Source: Lucinisca nassula (taxonomy: Eukaryota; Mollusca; Bivalvia; Lucinida; Lucinidae). From it: DNA of 64,000 nt. Shown piece by piece: positions 54,183 through 64,000 of this stretch. Within the stretch, counting starts at the first letter, position 1; the number at the start of each line of letters is the position of its first letter. The translations under genes and the position numbers were made by a program. The notes below the pieces were generated by a model. It did no database searches, was not told where the DNA came from, and saw only the letters and a program-made list of their open reading frames with translations. The stretch lies in the NCBI GenBank assembly GCA_963580285.1, contig OY757011.1, positions 198,727,644-198,791,643 on the forward strand, given 5' to 3'.

Positions 54183-54358
54183 GAAATTATGACAAATCAA
54201 CAATTCGTCGTCTGATGAATTAGCCAAGACTGGTAAAGGTTAAATCAAACAGTCTTTGCCTCGGTTCAGGATTCAGGACTACTTTTTCAGACTACACTAA
54301 GAGATAAACGGCCAACCTATTCTGTCAGTGCTTTGATGACAAATATGCGTATTTACAG

Positions 54359-54503
54359 ATTCAATTTCAATATCGAGTACTGACAGTCTTCGTGTTACCT
54401 TTGGTCCACAAGTACTAGATGACGAAGATGAAAGGACCCCTATTCCAAGCATAGATGACGCTTTTGATATTGCGAGCTGTTACCAAAACAGTCAGCATTC
54501 AGG
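54359..54503 (+). CDS. PIK3AP1-like: Exon 8: acidic Ser/Thr-rich tail exon
   Basis: Acceptor TGCGTATTTACAG, donor GTAATA; 145 nt, phase 1 in and phase 2 out. It encodes SISISSTDSLRVTFGPQVLD then DEDERTPIPSIDDAFDIASC and LPKQSAF. Low-complexity acidic stretch with RTPIPS, a possible proline-directed site. The phase 2 exit does not fit exon 9 (phase 1 entry), so at least one exon with phase 2-to-1 is missing from the next 4.5 kb. Confidence 0.72.
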
Positions 54504-55194
54504 TAATATACTAAAGCAGGACAACGCTTCACGTTTAGGTGGGATGTGTATAACTGTGGTCCGAAAAATGAAACAGAATTTATATTTCTATTTTCTGTCA
54601 ATTGCGATGTGCAATATGACTATAATTAATGGCAGTTTATTTCAGCAGCATATGCATTCCAATATGACAAAAAGGCAATGGCGCATCCAAGACACGGTTT
54701 GAATCTTTAACTTTGTTTTTCAGAGTGGAACCATGAAAGTATGTAACAAAAGTGACTGTCTTTCTGTGGCGTGACAGTCCCATTAGTGCGACAATTCTGA
54801 AATATGAGTATCTAATGCAAATTGTGTATGTTGGATCTTGCACATTGAAACCACTTTGATATATCGTTTAGAAGCGGCTCTATGCAAAGCATTGCGTTAG
54901 TTAATTTATGACCGTTTTCTGTTTGGAGTCCGATGTTTTACATACATTATCGTACGTGTTATGTCTGTTATTTTGGACAAAGGTTCTTAAACCGCGTTAG
55001 AAAATTTAAACTATACATTTTCTGATATGTTGAACAACGTTTACACTCTGTCTCTGTTTGTACTCTGTTTAATAGAGCAAAACCAATTCACAAGGTTTTA
55101 AGAGAGGGAGCTTTTCATTCTAAGCGACAAATTGTCTAGTCAATTTCTTTTGTTTTGATCTTGAATTCTGCCCTGCATTATAAAATGGCATTTT
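54504..55194. other. Intron 8; possible micro-exon
   Basis: No gene recognised. GTTTTTCAG (ends 54723) and GTATGT, 15 nt later, bracket a micro-exon-like AGTGGAACCATGAAA. Neither edge gives the phase needed to join exons 8 and 9, so it is not called. Confidence 0.25.
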
Positions 55195-56951
55195 TATACG
55201 CCCGTTTGAAAAACGGTCGTATTATGTAATGCCCCTGGGCGTCCGTCCGTCTGTCCGTCCGTCTGTAAACTTTTCGTTTCCGGATAACTCCTCCTACAGT
55301 TTTCATCCGATCAAGCTAAAACTTCATACATAGTTAGACCATGATGTGGGGCAGCGCATGCTGTTTCAAGGTTGCGGTCCACCAACTATTAAAAGAGTAA
55401 TGCACCTTTGAAATTATTTGTAAACTTTTCGTTTCCGAATAACTCCTCCTACAATTTGCATCTGATCAAGCTAAAACTTCATACATAGTTAGACCATGAT
55501 GTTGGGCAGCACATATTGTTTCAAGGTTACGGTCCACCAAATATTAATTTAGATATGCCCCTTTGAAATTGTTTGTAAACTTTTCGTTTCCGGATAACTC
55601 CTCCTACAGTTTACATCCGATCAAGCTGAAACTTCATACAAAGTTAAACAATGCCTTGGGGCAGCGCATATTGTTTCGATGTTACGGTCCTTCAAATAAC
55701 AATAGAGTTATGCCCCTTTGGATTTTTTTGTAAACTTTTTGTTTCCGGATAACTCCTCCTACAGTTTGCACCCGATCAAGCTGAAAGTTCATACATAGTT
55801 AGACCATAATGTGGGGCAGCGCATATTGTTTTGAGTTAAGGTCTACCAAATATTAATGGAGTTATGCCCCTTTGAATTGTTTTGTAAACTTTTCGTTTCC
55901 GGATAACTCCTCCAGATTTAGCTGAAACTTCATATATAGTTAGATCATGATGTGGGGCAGCGCATATTGTTTCGATGTTATGGTCCACCAAATAATAATA
56001 AAATTATGCCCCTTTGAAAAATTTGTAAACATTTTGTTTGCGGATAACTCCTCCTACATTTTAGATTCGATGATGTTGGAACTTTACATACAGTAAGACC
56101 ATGATATGGAACAGTGCATATTATTTTGAGGTTTCAGTCTGCCAAATATTATCATAGTTATACCCCATTTACAGATTTTTCAAAACATTCCGTTTCCGGA
56201 TAACATCTCTTACATTTTACATCTGATGAAGCTGAAACTTTATGTATAGTAAGACCATGATGTGGAACAGTGCATATTATTTTGAGGTTACAGTCCGCCA
56301 ATATTACCAGAGCTTGTCCCCTTACACATATTTTCCTAAACATATTTTGTTTCCGGATAATGCCTCCCACGTTTTACATCTGATGAAGCTGAAACTTTAC
56401 ATATAGTTAGACTATGATGTGGAGCAGAGCGTATTGTTCCAAGGTACAGCCCACTACTTTTTGCCAGAGTTATGCCAATATTATTTTGAGGTTATGGTCC
56501 ACCAAATATTACCGGCCATGAGAATTTGTTGGAGACAGGTAGTTTGAGCCATTGAGGGTTATGAATATTGTCAGGTAATAATATATGGAGCACATATTTT
56601 TCCTTGGTTACATTCCACAAACCCCAACTTGTCAAGCAGTCAGTATATGTATTCTCCATCTTACTCATTGCCATCTAACGGGCCTCCGTGGCCTAGTGGT
56701 TAAGAGCGCTGACTCTTGATCATTAGGTCTCTCACCGCTGTGGTTCGAGCCTCGCTAGGGTCACATGTGAGACGATAAGTTCTGCAACGGAAGGTCAGGT
56801 GGTTTTTCTCCGGGTACTCCGGTTTTCGCCCACCTCTGATTAACGATCGGCTCGATATGAGTGAAATAGTCTTGAAAGGGCCGTAAAACCAAAAAAAAAA
56901 AAAACTAATTGCCACCAGCGTATAATGCCCCGCTTGCGGTGCTCTTGTTAT
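55195..56951. mobile_element. Family J element, eight or so tandem core units
   Basis: Starts with hairpin ACGCCCGTTTGAAAAACGGTCG and a GTCCGTCCGTCTGTCC tract. Then 140-160-bp units with TTCGTTTCCGGATAACTCCT, CTGAAACTTCATACATAG and ATGATGTGGGGCAGCGCATA. It ends CCCCGCTTGCGGTGCTCTTG, the same GTGCTCTTGTT-type terminus as 40374. Interrupted near its end by a SINE. Confidence 0.75.
56682..56905 (+). mobile_element. tRNA-derived SINE-2, full length
   Basis: Head CCTCCGTGGCCTAGTGGTTA (box A) and GTGGTTCGAGCCTC (box B). The body holds TTCTGCAACGGAAGGTCAGG and the tail ends GGGCCGTAAAACC with a poly-A of about 14. ATTGCCA(T/C) flanks both sides (about 56668 and 56909) as a target duplication inside the family J element. 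Confidence 0.85.
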
Positions 56952-56999
56952 GATTTTAATTTCTAGCCTGCTTTACACATAAATTGTTGGTTCTCTTTA

Positions 57000-57180
57000 A
57001 ACAGACGTATGAAGGCAATGATCAGGAATTACCTAGCACCACACATCCAAGAAAGCAAAGGGTAAACAACACCATAATGAAAACGTCTCAAGCTGAAAGC
57101 CAAAACGCCAGTTACTTACGCACAAAGTGGCTAATCGGCTGCCAAAAACAAAAAGATAACAGCAATAAATTCATGCAAAG
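57000..57180 (-). repeat. Family H fragment
   Basis: ATGAAGGCAATGATCAGGAA, CATAATGAAAACGTCTCAAG, AAAGCCAAAACGCCAGTTAC. It follows an AAACAG acceptor-like end, but the repeat nature argues against an exon. Confidence 0.65.
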
Positions 57181-57794
57181 ACGCCCTTTAACTATAATAA
57201 ACGACAATTGGAATACCTTTATAAACCTGTCGTTTTTGTATGTGTTTGTAACAATTTCGTGTCATATAATTTCTTTGAGATTGCGCATTGGATTGGTATA
57301 ATCCATACAACTGAAGTGTCTTTAAGTCAAAACTCTAAGAGATGCATTTACCTTAAAAGTTTCCGCCATCAGTTGTGGCCTCCTTCAGATCTTTTCATCG
57401 ACTGACATTTTCGTTCGTCTTTGGATATTTCTGCCATTTTCCGTCATTGTGGCGGACACGAGATCGTAGATCTGAGAGAGAGGGGGCTGACCCCGTCCCC
57501 TCATTCCAATTAAAGATCGAGGTGTATAACCTTAAGTGTCTGCCTGGGCCTACTCTCCCACTCGCTACCAGTTGCCTGCGAGTTCTCTATACAATATGAA
57601 CGCTGTATGAATAAGTTCTTACTAGTTAAATCCTTTGGAAGCAAAGAATACACCAAATAAACGAAAATACCACTCGATTTTATTGTGTCTGTTCATAATA
57701 CATAATCGTTTTTTTATGAAATGTGCAACATCAGCCACGCCCTTTAGCATCGGCTAAAGCAGAACTCCACTTAAAAAAAAAAAACATTCTAAAT
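57181..57794. other. Intron 8, nothing recognised
   Basis: Several 60-100 codon frames without domains or matched splice phases. Confidence 0.3.
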
Positions 57795-57870
57795 AAATTC
57801 AGTGTGATGAACCGGCCTTATAAACTCTACTTTATAAAGAGGAAACCTGGGTTTACATCACCATAAAAGT
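57795..57870. mobile_element. Family A fragment
   Basis: ATAAACTCTACTTTATAAAG and GGAAACCTGGGTTTACATCA correspond to the outer segment; no core. Confidence 0.45.
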
Positions 57871-57877
57871 ATCAATG

Positions 57878-58444
57878 TGGGCCACGTAAAATCGATTTAA
57901 GCCCCAAGTAGAATTCGTTTCCGCTGACCGTTCAAAGGCGGTTCCTCTGTCGTGGTTTATTTTTGTTAGGGTTTGTCTTTGGGTGTTTGTGTCACTTGTG
58001 TTATTTTATTTTGGCCATTTTGTGGGCAAGTAACTGTCCTTTTGACTTTCCGCTGTTGGTGTTTCCATTAGGGTCTGTTGTTTCATGTTTGTGTGTCTTT
58101 CCCTTTGGTGTTTCTGATGGGAGCTGTGGGTTGATTGTATCGATTCCTGATCATTGCCCCCACTTCTATTTAGAAGTGAAGGCAATGATCAGGAATCGAT
58201 ACAATTAATGCACAGCTCCCAACAGAGACACCAACGGAAAGAAATACAAACATGAAACAACTAGACCCTAATGGAAACTTCACTAGCGCAAAATGGCCAA
58301 TTGGTTATCCAAAACAAAATATTATAAGCGATACACACACTCAAAGACAGGACATAACAAAAATAAACCGCGACAGAAGAATCGCCTTGGACGGTCAGTG
58401 AAACGAATTCCACTGGAGGGCTTAAATCGATTTTACGTGGCCAC
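57878..58444. repeat. Large palindrome of two family H copies
   Basis: The arms of roughly 280 bp meet at about 58170. The left arm runs GGCCACGTAAAATCGATTTA ... ATTCCTGATCATTGCC and the right arm GGCAATGATCAGGAATCGAT ... AAATCGATTTTACGTGGCC. The arms differ by small indels, so they are diverged or independent copies in head-to-head order. Confidence 0.88.
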
Positions 58445-58799
58445 AATGCTCGCCCTTACCTCCGTCGCGATTTAGACAAATACTTTGTTCAGTCCACAAA
58501 AGAATGAACTAAATGTATGCGTAGCGTCAGTTTAAAATATATCTCGGCAAGTGTGTCGAAGCGTTGATACATTCGATGTCTGAAAAGTGTTCGAGATGTG
58601 TGTAGTTATCAGTCCTAGGAAGTATGTATACTTGAGTACATTACTGCTTGTCAAAGCGCTCCGGTCATAACATTTCCTCTGTAATTTCTTTTTTACTTTT
58701 CATTTTCAATGGTATTATGTGGACCAAGGATTGGACTAATTTGTGAGCAAGTCATTAATGCAATATACGGTTCTGGTGATTAATACTTGAAAGTCGAAG
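58445..58799. other. Intron 8, nothing recognised
   Basis: Unique-looking, no supported frame; the first 50 bp extend family H (TCCGTCGCGATTTAGACAAA). Confidence 0.3.
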
Positions 58800-59045
58800 T
58801 CAGTATTTAACCGTTCCAAGGAGGTTCTTCTGTCGCGGTTTATTTTTGTTATAGTTTGTCTTTGAGTATTTGTTTCGGATAGCCAATTGGCCATTTTGTG
58901 GAAAAGTAACTGTCCTTTTGGCTTTCCGCTTTTGATGTTTCCATTGGGGTCAGTTGTTTCGTGTTTGTGTTTCTTTCCCTTTGGTGTCTCTGATGGGAGC
59001 TGTGGGTTAATTGTATCGATTCCTGATCATTGCCATCATTGCTAT
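58800..59045 (+). repeat. Family H repeat ending at exon 9 acceptor
   Basis: ACCGTTCCAAGGAGGTTCTT ... GGCCATTTTGTGGAAAAGTA ... TTGTATCGATTCCTGATCAT at 59010-59029, about 30 bp before exon 9. Confidence 0.75.
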
Positions 59046-59058
59046 TTTATCTTTCCAG

Positions 59059-59207
59059 TACATTCTGCTGACCATTCGACCAACAGGTTAAGTAATCCAA
59101 TAGCTATTCCGAGAACCAGAACGGACGAAGATATCTTTGCAGAAGCTCGGAGGAAAGATATTGCAGATTTCTTAGGAATGGAGCAAGTAGGTCTCATGTC
59201 GTTTTAG
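59059..59207 (+). CDS. PIK3AP1-like: Exon 9: charged helix, possible C-terminus
   Basis: Acceptor GCTATTTTATCTTTCCAG. The only open frame needs phase 1 entry. It encodes HSADHSTNRLSNPIAIPRTR then TDEDIFAEARRKDIADFLGM EQ. Either it splices at CAA/GTAGGT (59186) to exons beyond this repeat, or it reads on through VGLMSF to a TAG at 59205. The TAG falls at the first bases of a family J-like repeat (TTTTAGCTCACCTGAGCC), so the stop may be repeat-derived. Frame mismatch with exon 8 leaves membership of the same gene likely but not proven. Confidence 0.6.
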
Positions 59208-59960
59208 CTCACCTGAGCCAAAGGCTCATAGGTGGGCTTATAGTTTGGTAATAGTCCGTTGTCTGTCTGTCGTCTGACTCTTGTCTGTCTGGCTGTCAAC
59301 ATTTTCAAACATCTCCTCGAAAACCACCGGGCCGATGGAACTAAAATTTCATGTGGAGCATCCATGGGATGGGGGAACGAAAGTTTGTTCACGGGATCCA
59401 GATCGCATGACTCAGATGCCCGTGTTGGGTGAAAACCCTTCAAAAATCTTCTTCTCCGGACCCTATGGGCCGATTGCCATAAAACATGGTATGTAGCATT
59501 TGGGACTCGTCCCATCATAATTTGTCCAAATGGTGACTCTCGGATGACCTTGACCTGTTTTACGCGAAGGTCAAATTTGGTCACATAGACTTTTGTAATG
59601 GAAAAGTCAAAAGTGTTTATTTTTCCGAAACCACCGCAGACTCTGATCTTAAAATTGGTAGATGCAGTTAGCTAAATAAGTGGATGAAACTACCTGAGTA
59701 TTCAATTTCAAGGCTCAGATATGAAAATTAAAACTTATTTTCCTCAGAAACCACTGAGCCAGCTGTAACCAAATTTTATGTAAATGCCTTTAGGAACAAG
59801 GAAATGAGAAATAATTAAAATGAGTGTGGCCACCTGACCAAGATGGCCGCCATGTCCATAAAAAAAACTTAAAAAATCTCCTCCGGAACCAGTGGACCAA
59901 TTGCCATGGAACTTGGTGGTGTTTAGGCTTTCCCGATTATGCAATCAACACCAAAAGAAT
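59203..59960. mobile_element. Family J-like repeat after exon 9
   Basis: Starts with hairpin GCTCACCTGAGCCAAAGGCTCA and a GTCTGTCTG tract. Then units with CCACCGGGCCGATGGAACTA, TTTCATGTGGAGCATCCATG and GACCAAGATGGCCGCCATG, sharing phrases with 9973-11078. Confidence 0.65.
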
Positions 59961-60434
59961 AAAATCCATTGAAACAATCCAGTTTTTAAAAACAGTTTTT
60001 ACAAATTTTACGGAGCCCATATACGAAAACGCGACTTCCATTTTTCCTTATACCTAGCAACCGACGTCATCGACGTATCGTTACTTCTACGTTAATGTAA
60101 CGTGAAATGAACGTCCGAACAGTTTGTTAAAGCTTAGCAAGTGTTCTGTATAACGTAGAGTTCATTTCCTGTTCTATCTAATACATTCTTCTCGCCATCT
60201 TTCCCTCCTCAAAGTGTTCATTTTGATAAATACTGAAACGATCCAACCCTAAATATGATGTAAATTATAATGTTCCGCGCACCTGTATAAGTTTAAAATA
60301 GCTTTAAAGTTATGGCTCAATTGCTCTTTAATAATTTAAGCAAATCTTTAACTCTGAATTATTAAAAAAATGATAGTACTGTAATGAAAGTGAGTTAACC
60401 ACAATTATCTTTATATCGTTAAAGTTCCAACTCA
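59961..60434. other. No feature recognised
   Basis: AT-rich spacer between the repeat and the BEL/Pao remnant. Confidence 0.3.
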
Positions 60435-60862
60435 AGGGGACACAGTTTCGTCACTGATCTTGTCAAGGTCCCTGACCCAACTTGTAGCTTCGCGACACGT
60501 ACATGGCCATCTTTTCCTGGATAAACGTCTAACACTCGCCCCAACGGCCAATTTCCTCGTGGAGTATCCGGTGAGATTACTTACATCAAATCCCCGATTT
60601 GTACGTGTCGTTGATTCGTGAACTATTTCTTTAAAGCGTTAAGTCCCGGTAACCACTCCTGTAGCCACCTCGTCCCGAAGTGGCGTAGCAGCTCTTGTAT
60701 CCGACGCCGTCGTTTTCTTGGATTTAATTCTATTTCATCGACGTGGGTAGGCGCAAAACTGACCCCCAATCTGACCATGAAGGAAATGGTTTGGAGTCGG
60801 TGGTGTATCGCCAGCTGGACTTGCAGACTGGTATGTAAGTGGTCTCGAATTTAGTAATGCCT
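60435..60862 (-). pseudogene. BEL/Pao integrase C-terminal part
   Basis: On the minus strand: RKRRRRIQELLRHFGTRWLQ and EWLPGLNALKK, a stop where tryptophan is expected, then FTNQRHVQIGDL, and in a shifted frame [20 protein letters not shown] and [17 protein letters not shown]. These match the C-terminal domain that follows the integrase core in BEL/Pao retrotransposons. Stops and frameshifts make it dead. Confidence 0.85.
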
Positions 60863-60944
60863 CGGCCCCAATTATCGCTGTTATCAGTTCTTCCACGTTG
60901 ACTCCCGCTTTACCTAGTACAACTAGTAAAACTTATCTTAGTGG

Positions 60945-61105
60945 CCACCTCTATTAAGCAAGTAACCTGTCTTAAGCAAGCAGGCATTCAGTTCCCGAAA
61001 AAGGAAAATCCATTTAAATTCACCTGTGTTAAGCAAGCACCTGTCTTAAGCAAGCATTTTTAAATATTCCATAGGTGCTTGCTTAATACAGGTTGGACTG
61101 TATAT
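60945..61105. mobile_element. TTAAGCAAGC foldback element (also in copy 2)
   Basis: GGCCACCTCTATTAAGCAAG on the left is answered by inverted GTGCTTGCTTAATACAGGTT on the right, with direct CACCTGTCTTAAGCAAGC units between. Multiple short inverted units suggest a DNA-transposon MITE inserted in BEL/Pao before the 911-bp duplication. Confidence 0.65.
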
Positions 61106-61277
61106 CATATATTGCTCTCTTCGATGCTTTCACCATCGTTTCGTAGGAGCGCCGAAATGCGGAGCCAATGGCGAATTAAGGTGCCACGTGACTCCCTTGT
61201 TGGCTATGGACTTGTTGATTCTTTCGTCATCTAACCTCGCTACTAATGCCTTTAGTTTAGCATCAGCTCACTTAAAA

Positions 61278-61682
61278 TCAGTCCCATTGTCCGAAATTAC
61301 CTCCTCCACTTGACATTCTGTAAAAGATATTCAGGAATGAATCAGTGTCCAGCCCGAATACCATTTCCAAGTGTATCGCTCTTGTGGCTAGACATGTGAA
61401 GAGACAGAGATACTTTTTCCGCGACGTTTCCCTCTGCCTTGAACAGTAATGAATGGTCCTGCGAAATCTACCGCACATCTGGTGAACGCCTGTAGTGACG
61501 TTTTGAGTCTCAAAGTTGGTAATGGTGTCATTATTTGTTGGCAAGGCTTCGACTTCTTCCTTCACACTCAGCACATTATTTCTCCCATGCACGAATCGCT
61601 TCACGGCCTGACTGTATCCAATATCTAGAGGATAATGCTTCAAGTGTCTGATTGGTTCCGGTTGCATGTTTTCCCTTTTCAT
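61278..61682 (-). pseudogene. BEL/Pao integrase core fragment, copy 1
   Basis: The minus frame includes [20 protein letters not shown], then [20 protein letters not shown] and [20 protein letters not shown]. The last block is the conserved integrase-core strand of BEL/Pao ([17 protein letters not shown]). The catalytic aspartate block around TDNG and the glutamate are missing. Confidence 0.85.
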
Positions 61683-61773
61683 GCTTATCTTAAATGATGG
61701 GCTTGGTCACTTAGCTTCTACGTGGAAGGATGACTGGAAATCTTACATCTTAAGAAAGAAACTATGCATGCTT

Positions 61774-62684
61774 CGGCCCCAATTATCGCTGTTATTAGTT
61801 CTTCCACGTTGACTCCCGCTTTACCTAGTACAACTAGTAAAACTTATCTTAGTGGCCACCTCTATTAAGCAAGTAACCTGTCTTAAGCAAGCAGGCATTC
61901 AGTTCCCGAAAAAGGAAAATCCATTAAAATTCACCTGTGTTAAGCAAGCACCTGTCTTAAGCAAGCATTTTTAAATATTCCATAGGTGCTTGCTTAATAC
62001 AGGTTGGACTGTATATCATATATTGCTCTCTTCGCTGCTTTCACCATCGTTTCGTAGGAGCGCCGAAATTCGGAGCCAATGGCGAATTAAGGTGCCACGT
62101 GACTCCCTTGTTGGCTATGGACTTGTTGATTCTTTCGTCATCTAACCTCGCTACTAATGCCTTTAGTTTAGCATCAGCTCACTTAAAATCAGTCCCATTG
62201 TCCGAAATTATCTCCTCCACTTGACATTCTGTAAAAGATATTCAGGAATGAATCAGTGTCCAGCCCGAATACCATTTCCAAGTGTATTGCTCTTGTGGCT
62301 AGACATGTGAAGAGACAGAGATACTTTTTTCCGCGACGTTTCCCTCTGCCTTGAACAGTAATGAATTATCCTGCGAAATCTACCGTTCATCTGGTGAACG
62401 CCTGTAGTGACGTTTTGAGTCTCAAAGTTGGTAATGGTGTCATTATTTGTTGGCAAGGCTTCGACTTCTTCCTTCACACTCAGCACATTATTTCTCCCAT
62501 GCACGAATCGCTTCACGGCCTGACTGTATCCAGTATCTAGAGGATAATGCTTCAAGTGTCTGATTGGTTCCGGTTGCATGTTTTCCCTTTTCATGCTTAT
62601 CTTAAATGATGGGCTTGGTCACTTAGCTTCTACGTGGAAGGATGATTGGAAATCTTACATCTTAAGAAAGAAACTATGCATGCT
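61774..62684. repeat. 911-bp tandem duplication, copy 2
   Basis: Second unit; ends at ACTATGCATGCTTC before unique BEL/Pao sequence. A one-base T insertion near 62329 shifts the integrase frame relative to copy 1. Confidence 0.93.
62253..62594 (-). pseudogene. BEL/Pao integrase core fragment, copy 2
   Basis: The same start as copy 1 ([20 protein letters not shown]), but the frame breaks after RQRETSRKK because of one extra base, so the LFTCLATR block is out of frame. Since copy 1 lacks this change, it arose after duplication or was repaired there. Confidence 0.85.
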
Positions 62685-63690
62685 TCAGGCGGCTGTCCGG
62701 CCGCATGAGACCATCATCAGTCCTAGCAGATTGCCGTTTGCTGGTAATGATTTTCGACTTGCTAATGCCTTCTATTCCCCCACAAATTCAGTAACCTGTG
62801 CATATTGAATTAGCTGCAGCTCTGCTCTTTTCAGCTCATCAGCTTGAAGTTCTCCGAACGTTATATCTTCTTTCTGTTTACCACAGTTGTCTATATAGCG
62901 ACTCACCCATGCAATAACTCTCCTCAGTCTTAACCAGCTCGAATAATTGCATGGGCTTAATGGAAATTCCACATCCGTATTTGTAAAGCTGACGAATGGA
63001 CTCAGTCCCGATTTCAGTTCTGTTATCAGATATTGAGCGTTCTTTCTGTGACCGGACTCCTCAATTCATCATATCCTGTGTGTTTATTTTGTATCTTCCT
63101 GGCTGGCCAAGCATCTTCTAACAGTCCTAAGAATTCTGGCCCTCTCCATCATTTTTCACAGTCTGCTGGCATACCTCTGCTCAGGATATCAGCTGGATTT
63201 AAACTGGTCGGGACGTATCGCCACTGTGCTGGATCGGTATTGGCCTATAGCCGACCCTGTTGGCTACAAAAGGTTTAAACCCCCGACTTCTCCCGTGTAT
63301 CGACCATAACACATTTAAACCATCTGACCAGTAAACCAGCTGATTCATCTTTAAGTCTTTAACAGCACCCATCAACTCCAGACGAGGAATACTTAAGGCC
63401 TTACTAGGTGCAACACGTGTCTTAGCAGCCACTATATTTATCGATATTGACCCATCTTTGTAGCTGTATCTTGCATAAGTAACGGCACCATATGAATGTT
63501 CACTAGTGAAATGTAAACAAATGACCAGCCTCTGAGACGATATCTGTATATTGACAGGCAAAGCAGTGTCCATTTAAAGGAAAGTTGTGTGGAATTTAAA
63601 GTGCGGACTATCAAAAGGGTTATGCATGACGTTTCAGTGAAACAAATCTCTTTGTAGGATCTGCAGAAAATATAGACCATACGCCTTTGG
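62685..63690 (-). pseudogene. BEL/Pao pol: RNase H-like region and linker
   Basis: The minus frame 63573-63199 has SEHSYGAVTYARYSYKDGSI, VAAKTRVAPSKALSIPRLEL and SRGFKPFVANRVG, the region after RT in BEL/Pao pol (Pao retrotransposon/RNase H-like). 63200-62770 continues with MPADC, PLSPCNYSSWLRLRRVIAWV and ADELKRAELQLIQYAQ in broken frames. RT, protease and gag are not in this window and no LTR was found. Confidence 0.85.
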
Positions 63691-63784
63691 TGTAATTTAG
63701 CCTGTCCGCGTACTAATTAGCATCATCGTAAAAATATTACACTAGTCGATATGTTTTGTTGTTTCACTTATGAATATGTGCATT

Positions 63785-64000
63785 GTAAACATAGAGTAGG
63801 TTTGAATGACCCACATAATTATTTTCAGTCATACACTGAACAGACACATATCATCGACTATTCGAAAACAAACAGTTTTGTAGAACTTGAAATTACAGAC
63901 TTCTTTACGTTCAGACATCTTAAGGGGATGACATTTATTCCAGAAGTTCTCCGCTACAACTTTCTGGCTGGACGTGTTCTTCAACATCAAATAAAAACAG
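63785..64000 (+). repeat. Dispersed repeat shared with 3025-3260
   Basis: GAATGACCCACATAATTATT, CACTGAACAGACAC and ACTTTCTGGCTGGACGTG occur in the same order as at 3025-3260. It runs to the window edge. Confidence 0.5.

Larger units (their letters stand above)
60863..61773. repeat. 911-bp tandem duplication, copy 1
   Basis: CGGCCCCAATTATCGCTGTT starts at 60863 and again at 61774, a period of 911 bp. The copies differ at only scattered positions. The first about 250 bp contain a foldback built on TTAAGCAAGC (60945-61105); the rest is integrase sequence. Confidence 0.93.

Noticed and set aside
54724..54738. 15-nt micro-exon flanked by TTTTTCAG and GTATGT
   Set aside because: Joined to exon 8 it gives a stop, or with the alternative AG a phase that does not reach exon 9; needs transcript evidence.
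56997..57066. Candidate exon between exons 8 and 9 (AAACAG/ACGTATGAAG ... AAAGG/GTAAAC)
   Set aside because: The sequence is a family H repeat and its exit phase does not fit exon 9.

Overview
This is animal nuclear DNA, AT-rich and densely packed with repeats. It looks like a mollusc, most likely a bivalve. The evidence is one spliced gene with GT-AG introns of 1.8 to 11 kb, many short inverted-repeat transposons, tRNA-derived SINEs, and fossils of LINE, mariner, BEL/Pao and Ty3/gypsy elements. Several repeats begin with a short hairpin and a GTCC-rich tract, a style I associate with bivalve genomes. The taxonomic call is inference; no marker here fixes the species.

The one host gene I can support lies on the + strand from 29419 to at least 59207. 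It encodes a TIR-DBB-ankyrin adaptor of the Dof/BCAP(PIK3AP1)/BANK1 family. Nine exons can be read: 29419-30057, 32600-32732, 43534-43974, 45556-45765, 47607-47714, 49886-49942, 51752-51811, 54359-54503 and 59059-59207. Phases match at every junction except 54503/59059, so at least one exon there is missing from this model. Exon 1 carries the start codon and a TIR-like domain. Exons 2-3 carry the DBB domain and a proline-rich insert. Exon 4 carries the ankyrin-like helices. Exons 5-9 code a low-complexity signalling tail.

Region by region: 1-20.7 kb has no convincing host gene and is a mosaic of MITEs, SINEs, a decayed LINE (11.70-13.13 kb, -) and a decayed mariner (14.6-15.4 kb, -). 20.7-25.8 kb is a satellite of about 35-bp units that switches orientation near 22.8 kb; its unit matches the inside of a MITE found elsewhere in the window. 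26-29.4 kb holds SINEs, a reverse-transcriptase scrap and foldbacks. 29.4-59.2 kb is the adaptor gene with repeat-filled introns. Intron 2 contains an intact Ty3/gypsy retrotransposon with 229-bp LTRs that look identical (34027-38878, gag-pol on -), itself inside two older repeats. 59.2-64 kb holds a hairpin-type repeat and a broken BEL/Pao pol (-) with an internal 911-bp tandem duplication.

The commonest repeat (family A here) has about 30 copies and a palindromic core, GAACCGCCTC...GAGGCGGTTC. Other families named below: B (about 300 bp, head GTTTAACGTCCCCGTCAACA), C (ends GGGGAATGGGAACACC), D (ends CCCCGCCAAGCGA), E (TTAA-flanked), F and G (foldbacks), H (end GGCAATGATCAGGAATCGAT), J (hairpin start, tandem core) and K (43-bp palindromic satellite). 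All repeat boundaries were judged by eye.
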